Shown here: positions 35,392 to 44,167 of the stretch, piece after piece
Layout: each line of letters begins with the position of its first letter
Numbering within the stretch: the first letter of the stretch is position 1
NCBI RefSeq assembly: GCF_002159835.1
Contig: NZ_NFJL01000008.1
Location: 1-64,000, forward strand
Reading direction: 5' to 3'
DNA length: 64,000 nucleotides
Origin: Blautia sp. An249
GTDB lineage: Bacteria > Bacillota > Clostridia > Lachnospirales > Lachnospiraceae
The notes under the pieces: model-generated
Seen by the model: only the letters and a program-made list of their open reading frames with translations
Database searches by the model: none
Told to the model about the DNA's origin: nothing
Program-made: the position numbers and the translations under genes

Positions 35392-36879
35392 CTATCTTTC
35401 CAGGGAATCCAGATACATAAAGGAATACAGATACTCATTTATCCGGGGGATGTCACGGCTGACGGAGATTTGATCAATTTCCTCAAAAGAGATCAGTTCC
35501 CGCATCCGTTCCATCCGGTAGTTAAAACTGTTTCTGTGGATCCGAAGAAGAGAAGCGGCTGCTGTAGGATGAAAACCGCTGTAAAACCAGGCCCGGAGAG
35601 TCTCATAATAATGGGAACGTTCTTTTTTGTCATATTCCATGAGGGTGAGAAGGGATCTTTTTACATAGGCCCCGTTCATGGGATCCTGCTTTAAGAGCCA
35701 GGTTAAATGGAACCCTGTATGCTCAGCGCCGTATGAGCGGGAAAGCTGCAGTTCTTTACAGCGTACCAGCTCCGCCAGGGCCTGCCGGTAATAAATGCCG
35801 GCCTGTTCTATTTTTTGGAAAGGATTGCTGACTCCGCAGTAGAAATTTCTGGAAAAAGAATCCAGAAGCAGGTTCAGCTCTTTTTCACGCAGGGCCAGAT
35901 GCTGAAGATTTACCAAAAGAATCAGCAAATTATTTTCTAAGAAAACCACGCTGCCAAGGAGAAGCTGAGACAGCTTCAAATGAACTCCGGAGAGACGGAC
36001 GGGTTCGCCTTTGACAGTCTCCTTTAAAATGAAAAACTGATAGGTATCTTCTTCATTATTCCAGCGAAGAAGTTTTTGCAGAAGCAGAAACTCCTTCCGG
36101 GAATAGGGGCGTTCATGGATGAGGGCGGCAATGAATTCGCTGATACGGGAAGTGGGGCTGTAAATCTCATAGTGCTCTTCCATATATTGGGTAAGATAAC
36201 GGATCAAATGAGAAACCAGATGCTCCAGACCGGTTTCAAAGTCCTTCAGGAGACTGAAGACGACAAAATGGCCGGCCATATAGCCGTTTGCCACAATACT
36301 GCAGTGCATATACTGATGTTCTCCCATGTGGGAATCCCGTGTGGTGGGCCTGCGATCAGTAAATACATTGGTAAGATCAATGGTTTCCTGGAGGTTTTCC
36401 AGCCTTTCTTCCGTCAGTCCCCGGTTTTCCAGGATCTCCTGCCAGTGCCAGTGGATGGAACCGGGATAACCAGGAGCAATGGCCAGGGCTTTGCCGTCCG
36501 GGGCATAGATGAAAGAAGGATTCTGCAGAAAAGGAGAGCTGACTTTTAACATTTCGGTCAGTCCATTGGGAAGAGAGAGACATTCCTTCAGAGCCAGCTC
36601 CCATTTTTGGTACATTTCTACAATTCCTGAAACATCGTTAAAGACTTCTTCAGGATCCGCATGATGAATCAAAATCATGTCGTTACGGTGAACAATGAGA
36701 GTATTTTCTCTGGCATCGGCAAAGAAATCCGCTTCGCTGCCTATGTAGATTGTGCTGGGATTCAGATCTCTGGAAACGATCCAACGGATTTTTTCAATGG
36801 TGGGGCTCCCGTCTTTAATCAGGGGAATTTTATCCGGATAGGGAAGCCGGTGATAGATGTTCCACATACTTAATTTCAT
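35392..36879 (-). CDS. PucR/CdaR-type transcriptional activator
   Basis: 495-aa regulator with a long N-terminal sensing part (about 1-420) and the C-terminal PucR helix-turn-helix. The HTH is clear in ASLLRIHRNSFNYRMERM, about 40 residues from the C-terminus; the preceding segment LLKQDPMNGAYVKRSLLTL is the usual linker. Relatives control catabolic genes (purine, sugar-acid or aromatic use) and are activated by pathway ligands. The start at 36879 is chosen because it overlaps the LysR stop (ATGA) and has AAAGGAG; a GTG two codons earlier is too close to that site. It probably controls the neighbouring URO-D/DASS/G3E operon (inference). Confidence 0.85.
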   Translation of the reverse strand: MKLSMWNIYHRLPYPDKIPLIKDGSPTIEKIRWIVSRDLNPSTIYIGSEADFFADARENTLIVHRNDMILIHHADPEEVFNDVSGIVEMYQKWELALKECLSLPNGLTEMLKVSSPFLQNPSFIYAPDGKALAIAPGYPGSIHWHWQEILENRGLTEERLENLQETIDLTNVFTDRRPTTRDSHMGEHQYMHCSIVANGYMAGHFVVFSLLKDFETGLEHLVSHLIRYLTQYMEEHYEIYSPTSRISEFIAALIHERPYSRKEFLLLQKLLRWNNEEDTYQFFILKETVKGEPVRLSGVHLKLSQLLLGSVVFLENNLLILLVNLQHLALREKELNLLLDSFSRNFYCGVSNPFQKIEQAGIYYRQALAELVRCKELQLSRSYGAEHTGFHLTWLLKQDPMNGAYVKRSLLTLMEYDKKERSHYYETLRAWFYSGFHPTAAASLLRIHRNSFNYRMERMRELISFEEIDQISVSRDIPRINEYLYSFMYLDSLER

Positions 36880-37763
36880 AGACACTCCTTTAGCCGTTCT
36901 AAAAACAATTCTGCCGCGGGGGAGAAAACCTGATATTTTTTCCAGATAATATTCAGGCCCGATTCCAGACGCGGCCGCAGAGGCCGGAAGCAGAGGATGC
37001 TGTTTTCTGAAGTATTGGCAAGTCTATCCAGAGTTACCGCATACCCCATGCCTGCTTCTACCATAATGGCGGCGTTATATACAAGGTTATAAGAAGTTAC
37101 CACGTTCAGTTTGTCAAAATCCTCCCCAAACCAGTCGGAAAATTCGTTTCCGCTCTGATAGGTAGACATGACCTGTCTGGAACAGATAAGAGGAAGATCC
37201 AGTAAGTCCTCTTTTTCTACAAATTCCTTTGCTGCAAGGGGGCTGTCTTTTCGCATAATTACTCCCCAGGTGTCCCTTTCAGAAAGGTTGAGAAAATCAT
37301 ATTTTGTAATATCCGCAGGCTGTATCAGAAGTCCGAAGTCCAGAAGGCCTTTGTCCAGCCGATCCGTCACATCCGGGGCGTTTCCGCTGTGCAAATGATA
37401 CCGGATGCCGGGATAAGTCTGTCTCAGATCCGTCATGATCTCTGCAATCCGGCGGATTGCCTGTGTCTCCCCGCTGCCAATGTAAATATCTCCGCTTACG
37501 GTATTTTCCATGGAAGTAAATTCCGTTTCGGTTTTATCCACCATGGCGATGATTTCTTCCGCCCGTTTCCTGAGAAGGACGCCTTCCGGGGTAAGGGCTA
37601 CCCGGTGGCTTTTCCGGATCAGAAGCTGTTTTCCCAGTTCCTCTTCCAGATCCCGAATCTGGCGGGATAAGGTCGGCTGCGTCAGATGGAGAAAATGGGC
37701 GGCTCCGGTAATACTTCCTTCTCTGGCAACGGCAAGAAAATAACGCAGTACACGAATTTCCAT
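36876..37763 (-). CDS. LysR family transcriptional regulator
   Basis: 295-aa LysR-type regulator. The N-terminal winged helix reads ALRYFLAVAREGSITGAAH-like sequence (residues 3-22, actual start EIRVLRYFLAV) with the recognition helix LTQPTLSRQIRDLEEELGK. The periplasmic-binding-like effector domain covers about 90-295. The start at 37763 has RBS AAGGAGG. It is co-transcribed with the PucR gene (4-bp overlap), so two regulators of different families are made together. The divergent gene at 37922 shares the intergenic region, where LysR sites are usually found. Confidence 0.92.
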   Translation of the reverse strand: MEIRVLRYFLAVAREGSITGAAHFLHLTQPTLSRQIRDLEEELGKQLLIRKSHRVALTPEGVLLRKRAEEIIAMVDKTETEFTSMENTVSGDIYIGSGETQAIRRIAEIMTDLRQTYPGIRYHLHSGNAPDVTDRLDKGLLDFGLLIQPADITKYDFLNLSERDTWGVIMRKDSPLAAKEFVEKEDLLDLPLICSRQVMSTYQSGNEFSDWFGEDFDKLNVVTSYNLVYNAAIMVEAGMGYAVTLDRLANTSENSILCFRPLRPRLESGLNIIWKKYQVFSPAAELFLERLKECL

Positions 37764-37921
37764 AGAATTCCTCCTTTTTTGATACAGTAAGAAGTTCAAT
37801 GCCCTTTCTTTTATTATATTTCAAAAATTATATACCTGTAAAGCATATCATGGAATAAAAACCAAGTATTTGTTATTTTAGAAGAAATAAAATACAATAA
37901 AAGCAACAAGGAGGTGTGCCT

Positions 37922-38206
37922 ATGGAAGAGATTACCCGGGAACGGATTTTTAAAATACAGAGAAATCTGTCGGACGCCGGATGTGAGGCTGCGTTCATAG
38001 AAGAATTTCTGGAACTGGAAAAAGGAAAAAAGCGCAGGGAACAGTACTGTCTGCTTTCCCGGCACAAAGCCTCCCTATTAGAGGAACTGCATCAGAATCA
38101 GTATAAAATCGACTGTCTCGATTATCTGGTTTATGTAATGGAAAAAGAGGAAAAGGAGGAGCATAATAATGGAAGAAAAATTAAAACTGACAGAAGAATG
38201 GGATAA
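37922..38206 (+). CDS. Small helical protein upstream of a hydrolase
   Basis: 94-aa charged protein predicted to be helical throughout. It opens with ITRERIFKIQRNLSDAGC and contains RREQYCLLSRHKASLLEELH, then KIDCLDYLVYVMEKEEKEE. The middle and end resemble the effector or dimerisation helices of MerR-type regulators (the IDCLDYLVY stretch), but there is no DNA-binding domain. RBS AAGGAGG is strong. It overlaps the following hydrolase gene by 38 bp in another frame, so the two are coupled. Divergent from the LysR gene and possibly its target. Function unknown. Confidence 0.65.
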   Translation: MEEITRERIFKIQRNLSDAGCEAAFIEEFLELEKGKKRREQYCLLSRHKASLLEELHQNQYKIDCLDYLVYVMEKEEKEEHNNGRKIKTDRRMG

Positions 38207-39161
38207 GACGTTTCCGAAAGATAATCAGGTATCTCACAGTAAGGTGACCTTTCACAACCGTTATGGAATTACCCTTGCAGCCGATCTTTACGCACCGGAA
38301 CATGCACAGGGAAAGCTGCCGGCCATTGCCGTCTGCGGTCCCTTTGGAGCAGTAAAGGAGCAGGCCAGCGGACTGTACGCGCAGGAATTGGCGAAGAGAG
38401 GATTTCTGACCCTGGCTTTTGATCCGTCCTTTACCGGAGAAAGCGGGGGAACGCCCCGTTATATGGCGTCCCCGGATATAAATACCGAAGATTTTCAGGC
38501 GGCGGCAGACTATCTGTCCCTCCATGAAAAAGCAGATCCCGAAAAAGTGGGAATTCTGGGAATTTGCGGATGGGGCGGAATGGCTCTTAATGCGGCCGCT
38601 CTGGACACCCGGATTAAAGCCACGGTGGCTTCTACCATGTACGATATGACCCGTGTCAATGCAAAAGGTTATTTCGATGCCGAAGATTCTGCGGATCAGC
38701 GTTATGCCAAACGACAGGCCTTAAACGCACAGAGACTGGAAGATTATAAAAACGGAAGTTATGCTCTGGGAGGAGGCGTTGTGGATCCCCTGCCGGAGGA
38801 CGCTCCCTTCTTTGTAAAAGATTACTACGATTATTACAAGACAGAAAGAGGGTACCATCCCCGCTCTTTAAATTCCAACGGCGGATGGAATGTTACCGGG
38901 TGCATGTCGTTTCTGAATCAGCCTATCCTGTGTTACAGCAATGAGATCCGCAGCGCCGTTTTGTTGATTCACGGTGAGAAAGCCCATTCCTGCTACTTCA
39001 GCAAAGACGCCTATGCGGATATGGTGAAAGGGAACCCCTATGCAGACAATAAAGAGCTGCTGATTATTCCGGATGCCGTTCATACGGATCTGTACGATAA
39101 AAAAGAGGTTATTCCCTTTGAGAAAATTGCGGATTTCTACCGCAAAGCAATGGAATCATAG
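38169..39161 (+). CDS. Alpha/beta hydrolase (YcjY/dienelactone-hydrolase-like)
   Basis: 330-aa alpha/beta hydrolase. The nucleophile elbow reads GICGWGGMALNAAA, which would place a Cys at the nucleophile position as in dienelactone hydrolases. The rest of the triad is plausible in LIHGEKAHS (Asp-Glu region) and PDAVHTDLYD (His). The family member YcjY and its relatives are uncharacterised hydrolases with a small cap. It lies behind the 94-aa gene with a 38-bp overlap and ends before a strong terminator. Substrate unknown; an ester or lactone is the family default. Confidence 0.82.
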   Translation: MEEKLKLTEEWDKTFPKDNQVSHSKVTFHNRYGITLAADLYAPEHAQGKLPAIAVCGPFGAVKEQASGLYAQELAKRGFLTLAFDPSFTGESGGTPRYMASPDINTEDFQAAADYLSLHEKADPEKVGILGICGWGGMALNAAALDTRIKATVASTMYDMTRVNAKGYFDAEDSADQRYAKRQALNAQRLEDYKNGSYALGGGVVDPLPEDAPFFVKDYYDYYKTERGYHPRSLNSNGGWNVTGCMSFLNQPILCYSNEIRSAVLLIHGEKAHSCYFSKDAYADMVKGNPYADNKELLIIPDAVHTDLYDKKEVIPFEKIADFYRKAMES

Positions 39162-39178
39162 AAGAAAATAAAAAGAAC

Positions 39179-39215
39179 AATGCCGTCATGAATGAAAAAG
39201 TCATGGCGGCATTTC
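39179..39215 (+). terminator. Intrinsic terminator after the hydrolase gene
   Basis: AATGCCGTCATGA pairs with TCATGGCGGCATT around an A-rich loop; the T-run is short (ATTTCT). Confidence 0.7.
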
Positions 39216-39216
39216 T

Positions 39217-39407
39217 GCTAAAATGTAACTATTCAGCCATGTATCTCGGATTCTCGCAGCTGACGCTGCTCTACCGCCGCTTACGCGGCTGAATCCTCAA
39301 TTACGGCTAAACACCATATGTCTGCTGATGGCAAAATTCCTCTGCAAGCAAGCTTGCGTTGTATTTTTGCCATCAGCAGCCGCATAGCTGAATAGTTACG
39401 CTAAAAT
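39217..39407. mobile_element. MITE of 175 bp with 8-bp target duplication
   Basis: Terminal inverted repeats GTAACTATTCAGC (39225-39237) and GCTGAATAGTTAC (39387-39399) match perfectly over 13 bp, and over 17 bp with one mismatch. They are flanked on both sides by the direct repeat GCTAAAAT (39217-39224 and 39400-39407), a clean target-site duplication. The interior contains nested hairpins (CTGCTGATGGCAAAA 39322-39336 with its complement 39365-39379, and GCAAGC/GCTTGC inside) and no ORF. It is a non-autonomous element that would be moved by a transposase elsewhere in the genome. It fills most of the 350-bp gap between the hydrolase and pcp. Confidence 0.88.
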
Positions 39408-39511
39408 AAAGAAAAACAGAAATTTCAGATGATATTTCTCCTGTTTTATGTTACAATTTAAATCTGTCGAAAAAAGGACAGTGAAAAAGACGGATGCAGG
39501 AGGGCTAAACC

Positions 39512-40156
39512 ATGAAGATTCTGGTAACTGGCTTTGAGCCTTTTGAGGGAAACCGGCGAAACGCTTCCCTGGAGGGAATAAAACTTCTGCCAGATTATAT
39601 GGGAGATACGAAGATTGTAAAAGCCCGGATCCCAACTGCTTTCAAGGCGGCAAGGCAGCGGATAGAAGCTCTTTTGGAGCAGGAGAAGCCGGACCGGGTA
39701 ATAAGCGTGGGACTGGCGGGAGGCGACAGCTTCATCAGTGTGGAAAAGGCGGCCTTAAATTTAATCGAAGCGCGGATTTTGGACAATGACGGAGAACAGC
39801 CTTTTGATACGCCTGTGCGCGAAGACGGAGAAAACGCCTATTTTGTTCCCCTTCCGGTAAAAAGAATTGCGCAGGCCATCAGGCAGAGAGGAATACCGGC
39901 AAAGGTAAGCTATTCTGCGGGAACCTTTGTATGCAATTTTTTACTTTATGATTTGCTTTATCTGGCTCAGAAGAAATATCCGGAAATGAAATGCGGATTT
40001 CTGCACGTTCCCTATGATGAGGAAACTGCAGGGCAGATGCAGGAGGAAGTTCCCTGTCTGGCCATAGAACAGATAAAAGAAGGGATTCTGACTGCCCTGG
40101 AAGTTCTGATAAATCAGGAAGAAGAACTGCAGCAGCCGGCCGGGTCGATTTTTTAA
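39512..40156 (+). CDS. pcp: Pyroglutamyl-peptidase I
   Basis: 214-aa cysteine peptidase (family C15) that removes N-terminal pyroglutamate from peptides. The catalytic cysteine is in YSAGTFVCNFLLYDL, the glutamate is expected in the first third near the ALNLIEARILDNDG strand, and the histidine is in KCGFLHVPYDEE. The N-terminal MKILVTGFEPFEGNRRN is a family signature. RBS GGAGGG. It forms a run with iadA (10 bp later) and the YfcC transporter. A possible promoter with an extended -10 (TGTTACAAT at 39449-39457) lies just after the MITE. Confidence 0.95.
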   Translation: MKILVTGFEPFEGNRRNASLEGIKLLPDYMGDTKIVKARIPTAFKAARQRIEALLEQEKPDRVISVGLAGGDSFISVEKAALNLIEARILDNDGEQPFDTPVREDGENAYFVPLPVKRIAQAIRQRGIPAKVSYSAGTFVCNFLLYDLLYLAQKKYPEMKCGFLHVPYDEETAGQMQEEVPCLAIEQIKEGILTALEVLINQEEELQQPAGSIF

Positions 40157-40166
40157 GGAGAAGACA

Positions 40167-41336
40167 ATGATTTTAATTCAAGGAGCGCATGTATTTGCCC
40201 CTGAGGATCAGGGAATACAGGATGTTTTGATTGGCGGAGGAAAGATTTTAAAGATAGGGAGACAGCTTCCGGTACAGGAGTCTTATGGAGTAACCTGCAT
40301 TGACGGAAGGGGAAAATATCTGTTTCCCGGTTTTATTGACGGTCACGTCCATATTCTGGGCGGAGGCGGAGAAGGGGGTTATAAAACCCGTACGCCGGAA
40401 ATTATGCTGACAGATATTATAAAAGGCGGCGTTACAACTGTAGTCGGCTGTCTGGGAACGGACGGCACCACCCGTACCATGACGAACCTGATCGCCAAGG
40501 CACGGGGACTGGAAGAAGAGGGAATTACCGCCTGGATTTATACGGGTTCCTATCAGGTTCCTGTAAGGACTTTGACAGGGACGATTATGGATGACTTGAT
40601 TTTAATAGATAAGGTTATCGGTACCGGAGAAGTAGCTCTTTCGGATCACCGTTCTTCCCAGCCGACGGTGGATGAATTTAAGAGAATTGCCGGCGATACC
40701 CGGGTGGGAGGAATCCTCTCCGGAAAGGCCGGGATTGTAAATATCCATCTGGGAGACGGGAAGAGAAAGCTTTCCTACCTGAAGGAGGTACTGGAGCAGA
40801 CGGAGATTCTGCCGGAAAATCTGCTGCCTACCCATATTAACAGAAGCACAGCTTTAATGGAGGAAGGGATTTCCTATGCAAAAGACTACCGGGGGTACAT
40901 TGACCTGACTACCAGTTCGGATCCTGATTATCTGGAGCCGGATGAGGTGAAAGCCAGTACCGGGCTGAAAATGGCGCTGGATGCGAAAGTCCCGGTTTCT
41001 CAGATTACTTTTTCCTCGGACGGACAGGGCAGTCTGCCCATTTTCGATGAGGATGGAAAGTTCGCAGGTCTGGGAGTGGGAAAAGTGACGTCCTTATACC
41101 GGGAAATGAAGGACGCCGTTATCCAGGAGGGAGTTCCCCTTTCCGATGCTCTGCGTGTGATTACGGAAAATCCGGCCAGACTTTTGAAACTGCCGGGCAA
41201 AGGTCAGATCCGGGAAGGAGCAGACGGAGATCTGGTTCTGGCAGATTCTGAAAGCCTGGAAATTGATACCGTACTGGCAAAAGGAAAACGGATGATTTCA
41301 AAGGGAGAGATCCTTGTAAAAGGAACCTTTGAATAA
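40167..41336 (+). CDS. iadA: Isoaspartyl dipeptidase (beta-aspartyl peptidase)
   Basis: 389-aa binuclear-zinc enzyme of the amidohydrolase superfamily that cleaves isoAsp-X dipeptides, products of protein ageing. The HxH metal motif is in GFIDGHVHILGGGGEGG; further ligands are expected in the bridging region around VGGILSGKAGIVNIHLGD and LLPTHINR, with the C-terminal Asp in ITFSSDGQG. The specific LGDGKRKLSYLKEV stretch matches IadA. RBS AAGGAG. It is placed between pcp and a peptide/amino-acid transporter, so the three genes form a salvage unit for modified N-termini. Confidence 0.95.
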   Translation: MILIQGAHVFAPEDQGIQDVLIGGGKILKIGRQLPVQESYGVTCIDGRGKYLFPGFIDGHVHILGGGGEGGYKTRTPEIMLTDIIKGGVTTVVGCLGTDGTTRTMTNLIAKARGLEEEGITAWIYTGSYQVPVRTLTGTIMDDLILIDKVIGTGEVALSDHRSSQPTVDEFKRIAGDTRVGGILSGKAGIVNIHLGDGKRKLSYLKEVLEQTEILPENLLPTHINRSTALMEEGISYAKDYRGYIDLTTSSDPDYLEPDEVKASTGLKMALDAKVPVSQITFSSDGQGSLPIFDEDGKFAGLGVGKVTSLYREMKDAVIQEGVPLSDALRVITENPARLLKLPGKGQIREGADGDLVLADSESLEIDTVLAKGKRMISKGEILVKGTFE

Positions 41337-41367
41337 TTCATAAAAATAATTTACGAGGGAGGAAGAA

Positions 41368-42882
41368 ATGGAAAAGAAGAAACGTTCATTCCAGATGCCG
41401 CATACGTATGTGATTATTTTCTTTGTAGTTGTGGCGGCAGCGATTATGACGCTGTTTATACCAGTCGGAACTTATCAGACCAAAGAAATCACATATGTTC
41501 AGAATGGCGAAGAAACAACAAAGACAGTTTTGGATCCGGACAGCTTTGAATATGTGCTGGACGAGGATGGAAACAAGGTGACAAAGGCCGCCCCCATTTG
41601 GGGAACGGAAAGCTTTGGCGGACAGGGCGTATTAAATTACGTCTTTGAAGGTATGACCGTAGGAGACAAGAACGGAACAGCCGTAGGAATCATTGCCTTT
41701 ATTCTGGTGGTGGGAGGTGCGTTTGGTATCGTTCTTCGCACAGGAGCCATTGAGGCGGGAATTATGCGGGTAATTTCCCATACAAAAGGAAAGGAAATTC
41801 TTCTGATTCCCCTGCTGATTATCCTTTTTTCACTGGGAGGCGCTGTATTCGGCATGGGGGAAGAGGCAATTCCCTTTGTTATGATTGTGGTGCCCATGTT
41901 TGTGGCTATGGGATATGATGCGGTAGTGGGAATTATGTGTACCTATGTGGCGACCCAGATTGGATTCGGAACGTCCTGGATGAATCCCTTCGGACTGGCT
42001 GTGGCTCAGGGAATTGCACAGATTCCGGTTATGTCCGGAGCTATTTTCCGAATTATTGTCTGGGTGATTTTCACAGGAATCACCTGTGCGTTTACTATTC
42101 GCTATGCCATGGCGGTGAAGAAGAAACCCACCATGTCAGTGGCTTACGAATCCGATGCCTATTACCGTCAGGAGTTTAATCCCCAGGAGAAACAGAATAT
42201 GCCGTTTACCCTGGGACATAAACTGGTAATCCTTACTCTGGTGATTACCATTGTGTGGACGATCTGGGGCGTAGTAACCCAGGGCTACTACATTCCGGAG
42301 ATTGCTTCTCAGTTCTTTGTGATGGGCTTTGTAGCCGGTATCCTGGGAATTGTATTTAAGCTTAACGATATGAAGTTAAATGACCTGGCCAAATCTTTCG
42401 ACAGAGGGGCGGCCGATCTTCTGGGCGCAGCTTTATGCGTGGGTATGGCTCAGGGAATTATTATTGTGCTGGGCGGTACAGAGGCCACCGACGGAACTGT
42501 TTTAAATACCATACTTCATGCGATTGGAGAAGGAATGAAAGGATTCCCTCCTGCAATTTCCGCATGGATGATGTATCTGTTCCAGTCTGTATTTAATTTC
42601 TTCGTGGTTTCCGGCTCCGGCCAGGCAGCTCTGACTATGCCGATTATGGCTCCTCTTGCTGATATTGTGGGAGTGACAAGACAGGTAGCGGTACTGGCAT
42701 ATCAGCTTGGAGACGCTTTTACCAACTTTATTGTTCCTACTTCCGGATGTCTGTTAGGCGCTCTGGCAGCAGCCAGACTGGAATGGGGAAAATGGGCGAA
42801 ATTCCAGATTAAATTCCAGGCTGTTCTGGTGGTGTGTGCCTCCATTACGGTACTGGTAGCCGTATTTATCGGGTTTGCTTAA
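41368..42882 (+). CDS. YfcC family transporter
   Basis: 504-aa membrane protein of the YfcC/DcuC-like (arginine/ornithine or C4-dicarboxylate carrier-like) family. A short N-terminus leads to TM1 with VIIFFVVVAAAIMTLFIPVG, a hydrophilic loop of about 60 residues, then about eleven further helices. Characteristic stretches are FGMGEEAIPFVMIVVPMF, QIGFGTSWMNPFGLAVAQGI and SGSGQAALTMPIMAPLADI. The substrate is unproven; next to pcp and iadA it may take up or release amino acids from modified peptides. A terminator follows directly. Confidence 0.85.
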   Translation: MEKKKRSFQMPHTYVIIFFVVVAAAIMTLFIPVGTYQTKEITYVQNGEETTKTVLDPDSFEYVLDEDGNKVTKAAPIWGTESFGGQGVLNYVFEGMTVGDKNGTAVGIIAFILVVGGAFGIVLRTGAIEAGIMRVISHTKGKEILLIPLLIILFSLGGAVFGMGEEAIPFVMIVVPMFVAMGYDAVVGIMCTYVATQIGFGTSWMNPFGLAVAQGIAQIPVMSGAIFRIIVWVIFTGITCAFTIRYAMAVKKKPTMSVAYESDAYYRQEFNPQEKQNMPFTLGHKLVILTLVITIVWTIWGVVTQGYYIPEIASQFFVMGFVAGILGIVFKLNDMKLNDLAKSFDRGAADLLGAALCVGMAQGIIIVLGGTEATDGTVLNTILHAIGEGMKGFPPAISAWMMYLFQSVFNFFVVSGSGQAALTMPIMAPLADIVGVTRQVAVLAYQLGDAFTNFIVPTSGCLLGALAAARLEWGKWAKFQIKFQAVLVVCASITVLVAVFIGFA

Positions 42883-42932
42883 AAAAAAGCCAGATGGCTC
42901 TGTGCTCTGCACTTCTGCCATCTGGCTTTTTT
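42883..42932. terminator. Bidirectional terminator
   Basis: AAAAAAGCCAGATGGC pairs with GCCATCTGGCTTTTTT: A-run and T-run flank a perfect 10-bp stem, so it can stop transcription of both the YfcC gene and the thioredoxin gene on the minus strand. Confidence 0.93.
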
Positions 42933-43242
42933 AAGCTTTCTTTATCCTTTTTTCCAGTTCTTCCTTGGGCAGAAATCCGGTTATGGAATCTACAGACGTC
43001 CCGTTTTTTATGACAAAGAGGGTGGGAACGGACTGCACCTTCCACTGTCTGGCCAGATCCGGATTTTGATCAATGTCTACCTTTACGATGGAATACCCTT
43101 CGCCGGGGTTCATCTCCTCCAGCTCTTTTCCCAGCATTTTGCAGGGTCCGCACCACTGGGCATAAAAGTCCAGCAGCACCGTTTTTTCTGACCGGAGGAC
43201 AACTTCTTCAAAATTTGTACTGTCTGCATGTAATATTTCCAT
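42931..43242 (-). CDS. trxA: Thioredoxin
   Basis: 103-aa disulfide reductase with the active site WCGPCK (C31, C34) and the thioredoxin strands LLDFYAQW and VPTLFVIKNG. The usual cis-proline is in SVPT. It receives electrons from the thioredoxin reductase encoded 4 bp upstream on the same strand, so the pair is one transcript. Start chosen at 43242; the spacing from AAAGGAG is 12 nt, slightly long, which may lower expression relative to the reductase. Cytoplasmic. Confidence 0.93.
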   Translation of the reverse strand: MEILHADSTNFEEVVLRSEKTVLLDFYAQWCGPCKMLGKELEEMNPGEGYSIVKVDIDQNPDLARQWKVQSVPTLFVIKNGTSVDSITGFLPKEELEKRIKKA

Positions 43243-43246
43243 ATTC

Positions 43247-44167
43247 TTAATACGCTCCTTTGATTTTGTGAAATGCATCCTGGGCGGCCACAGCCCCGTC
43301 ACTGACGGCTGTCACCACCTGACGGAGAAGTTTCTTTCTTACGTCGCCTGCTCCGTAGAGAAGTTTTATTTTCGTTTCCATGTTCTCCCCTGTTATCAGA
43401 TAGCCTTTTTCATCCAGCACATCCAGACCTTTCAGGAATCCGGTTGCGGGATCGGATCCGATATAGGGAAAGATTCCCTGGACCTTCAGCAGGAATTCCT
43501 GTCCTGTTTCAGATTTTTTCACCCGGATTCCCGTCACATGTTCCCCGTTATCCAGGATTTCAGTGGGAATCACTTTCGTAAGTATCTGGATCCGGGGATT
43601 TCTTTTTGCAGCATCGATGATGGTCTGCTGAGCCCGGAATCCTTCTCTTCTCATGAGAATCGTTACCTTTCGGGCAAATCGGGTCAGATATACGGCTTCT
43701 TCCAGAGCTGAGTTTCCGCCTCCGATGACTGCTACTTCTGCGTCACGGTAGAAGGCTCCGTCACAGACGGCACAGTAACTTACACCCTGTCCGATATTCT
43801 CTTTTTCCCCGGGTATCTGCAAAAGCCGTTCCCTGGTGCCGGAGGCTGCAATCACTGCCCGGCTTTTTAAAGACTCTCCGTTTTCCAGAAAGACGGTTTT
43901 AAAGTAGCCATCCTGCATCTGAACCACTTTGCCGTACCGGTATTCTGCCCCAAAAGCTGTGGCATGTTTCCGCATATTTCCTGCCAGATCGGCGCCTTCC
44001 TCCTTTATGAGCCCCGGCCAGTTGCTGATTTCACTGGTTTTCAGAAGTTTTCCTCCCGGCGCGCTCTCCTCCAGCAAAAGGGTGGAAAGACCTGCCCGGG
44101 AGGCGTAAATAGCGGCAGTCATTCCCGCCGGCCCTGCTCCGATAATAATCACATCCTGTTTTTCCAT
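43247..44167 (-). CDS. trxB: Thioredoxin reductase
   Basis: 306-aa flavoprotein of the low-molecular-weight reductase family. The FAD motif is GAGPAG (10-15), the redox-active pair is C132-A-V-C135 with DGAFYRD behind it, the NADPH motif is VIGGGNSALEEA, and the C-terminal FAD motif is LYGAGDVRKKLLRQVVTA. It reduces the thioredoxin encoded next. Start at 44167 with RBS AGGAGG; a longer frame lacks one. In anaerobes such reductases may use ferredoxin, but the NADPH motif here looks intact. Confidence 0.93.
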   Translation of the reverse strand: MEKQDVIIIGAGPAGMTAAIYASRAGLSTLLLEESAPGGKLLKTSEISNWPGLIKEEGADLAGNMRKHATAFGAEYRYGKVVQMQDGYFKTVFLENGESLKSRAVIAASGTRERLLQIPGEKENIGQGVSYCAVCDGAFYRDAEVAVIGGGNSALEEAVYLTRFARKVTILMRREGFRAQQTIIDAAKRNPRIQILTKVIPTEILDNGEHVTGIRVKKSETGQEFLLKVQGIFPYIGSDPATGFLKGLDVLDEKGYLITGENMETKIKLLYGAGDVRKKLLRQVVTAVSDGAVAAQDAFHKIKGAY

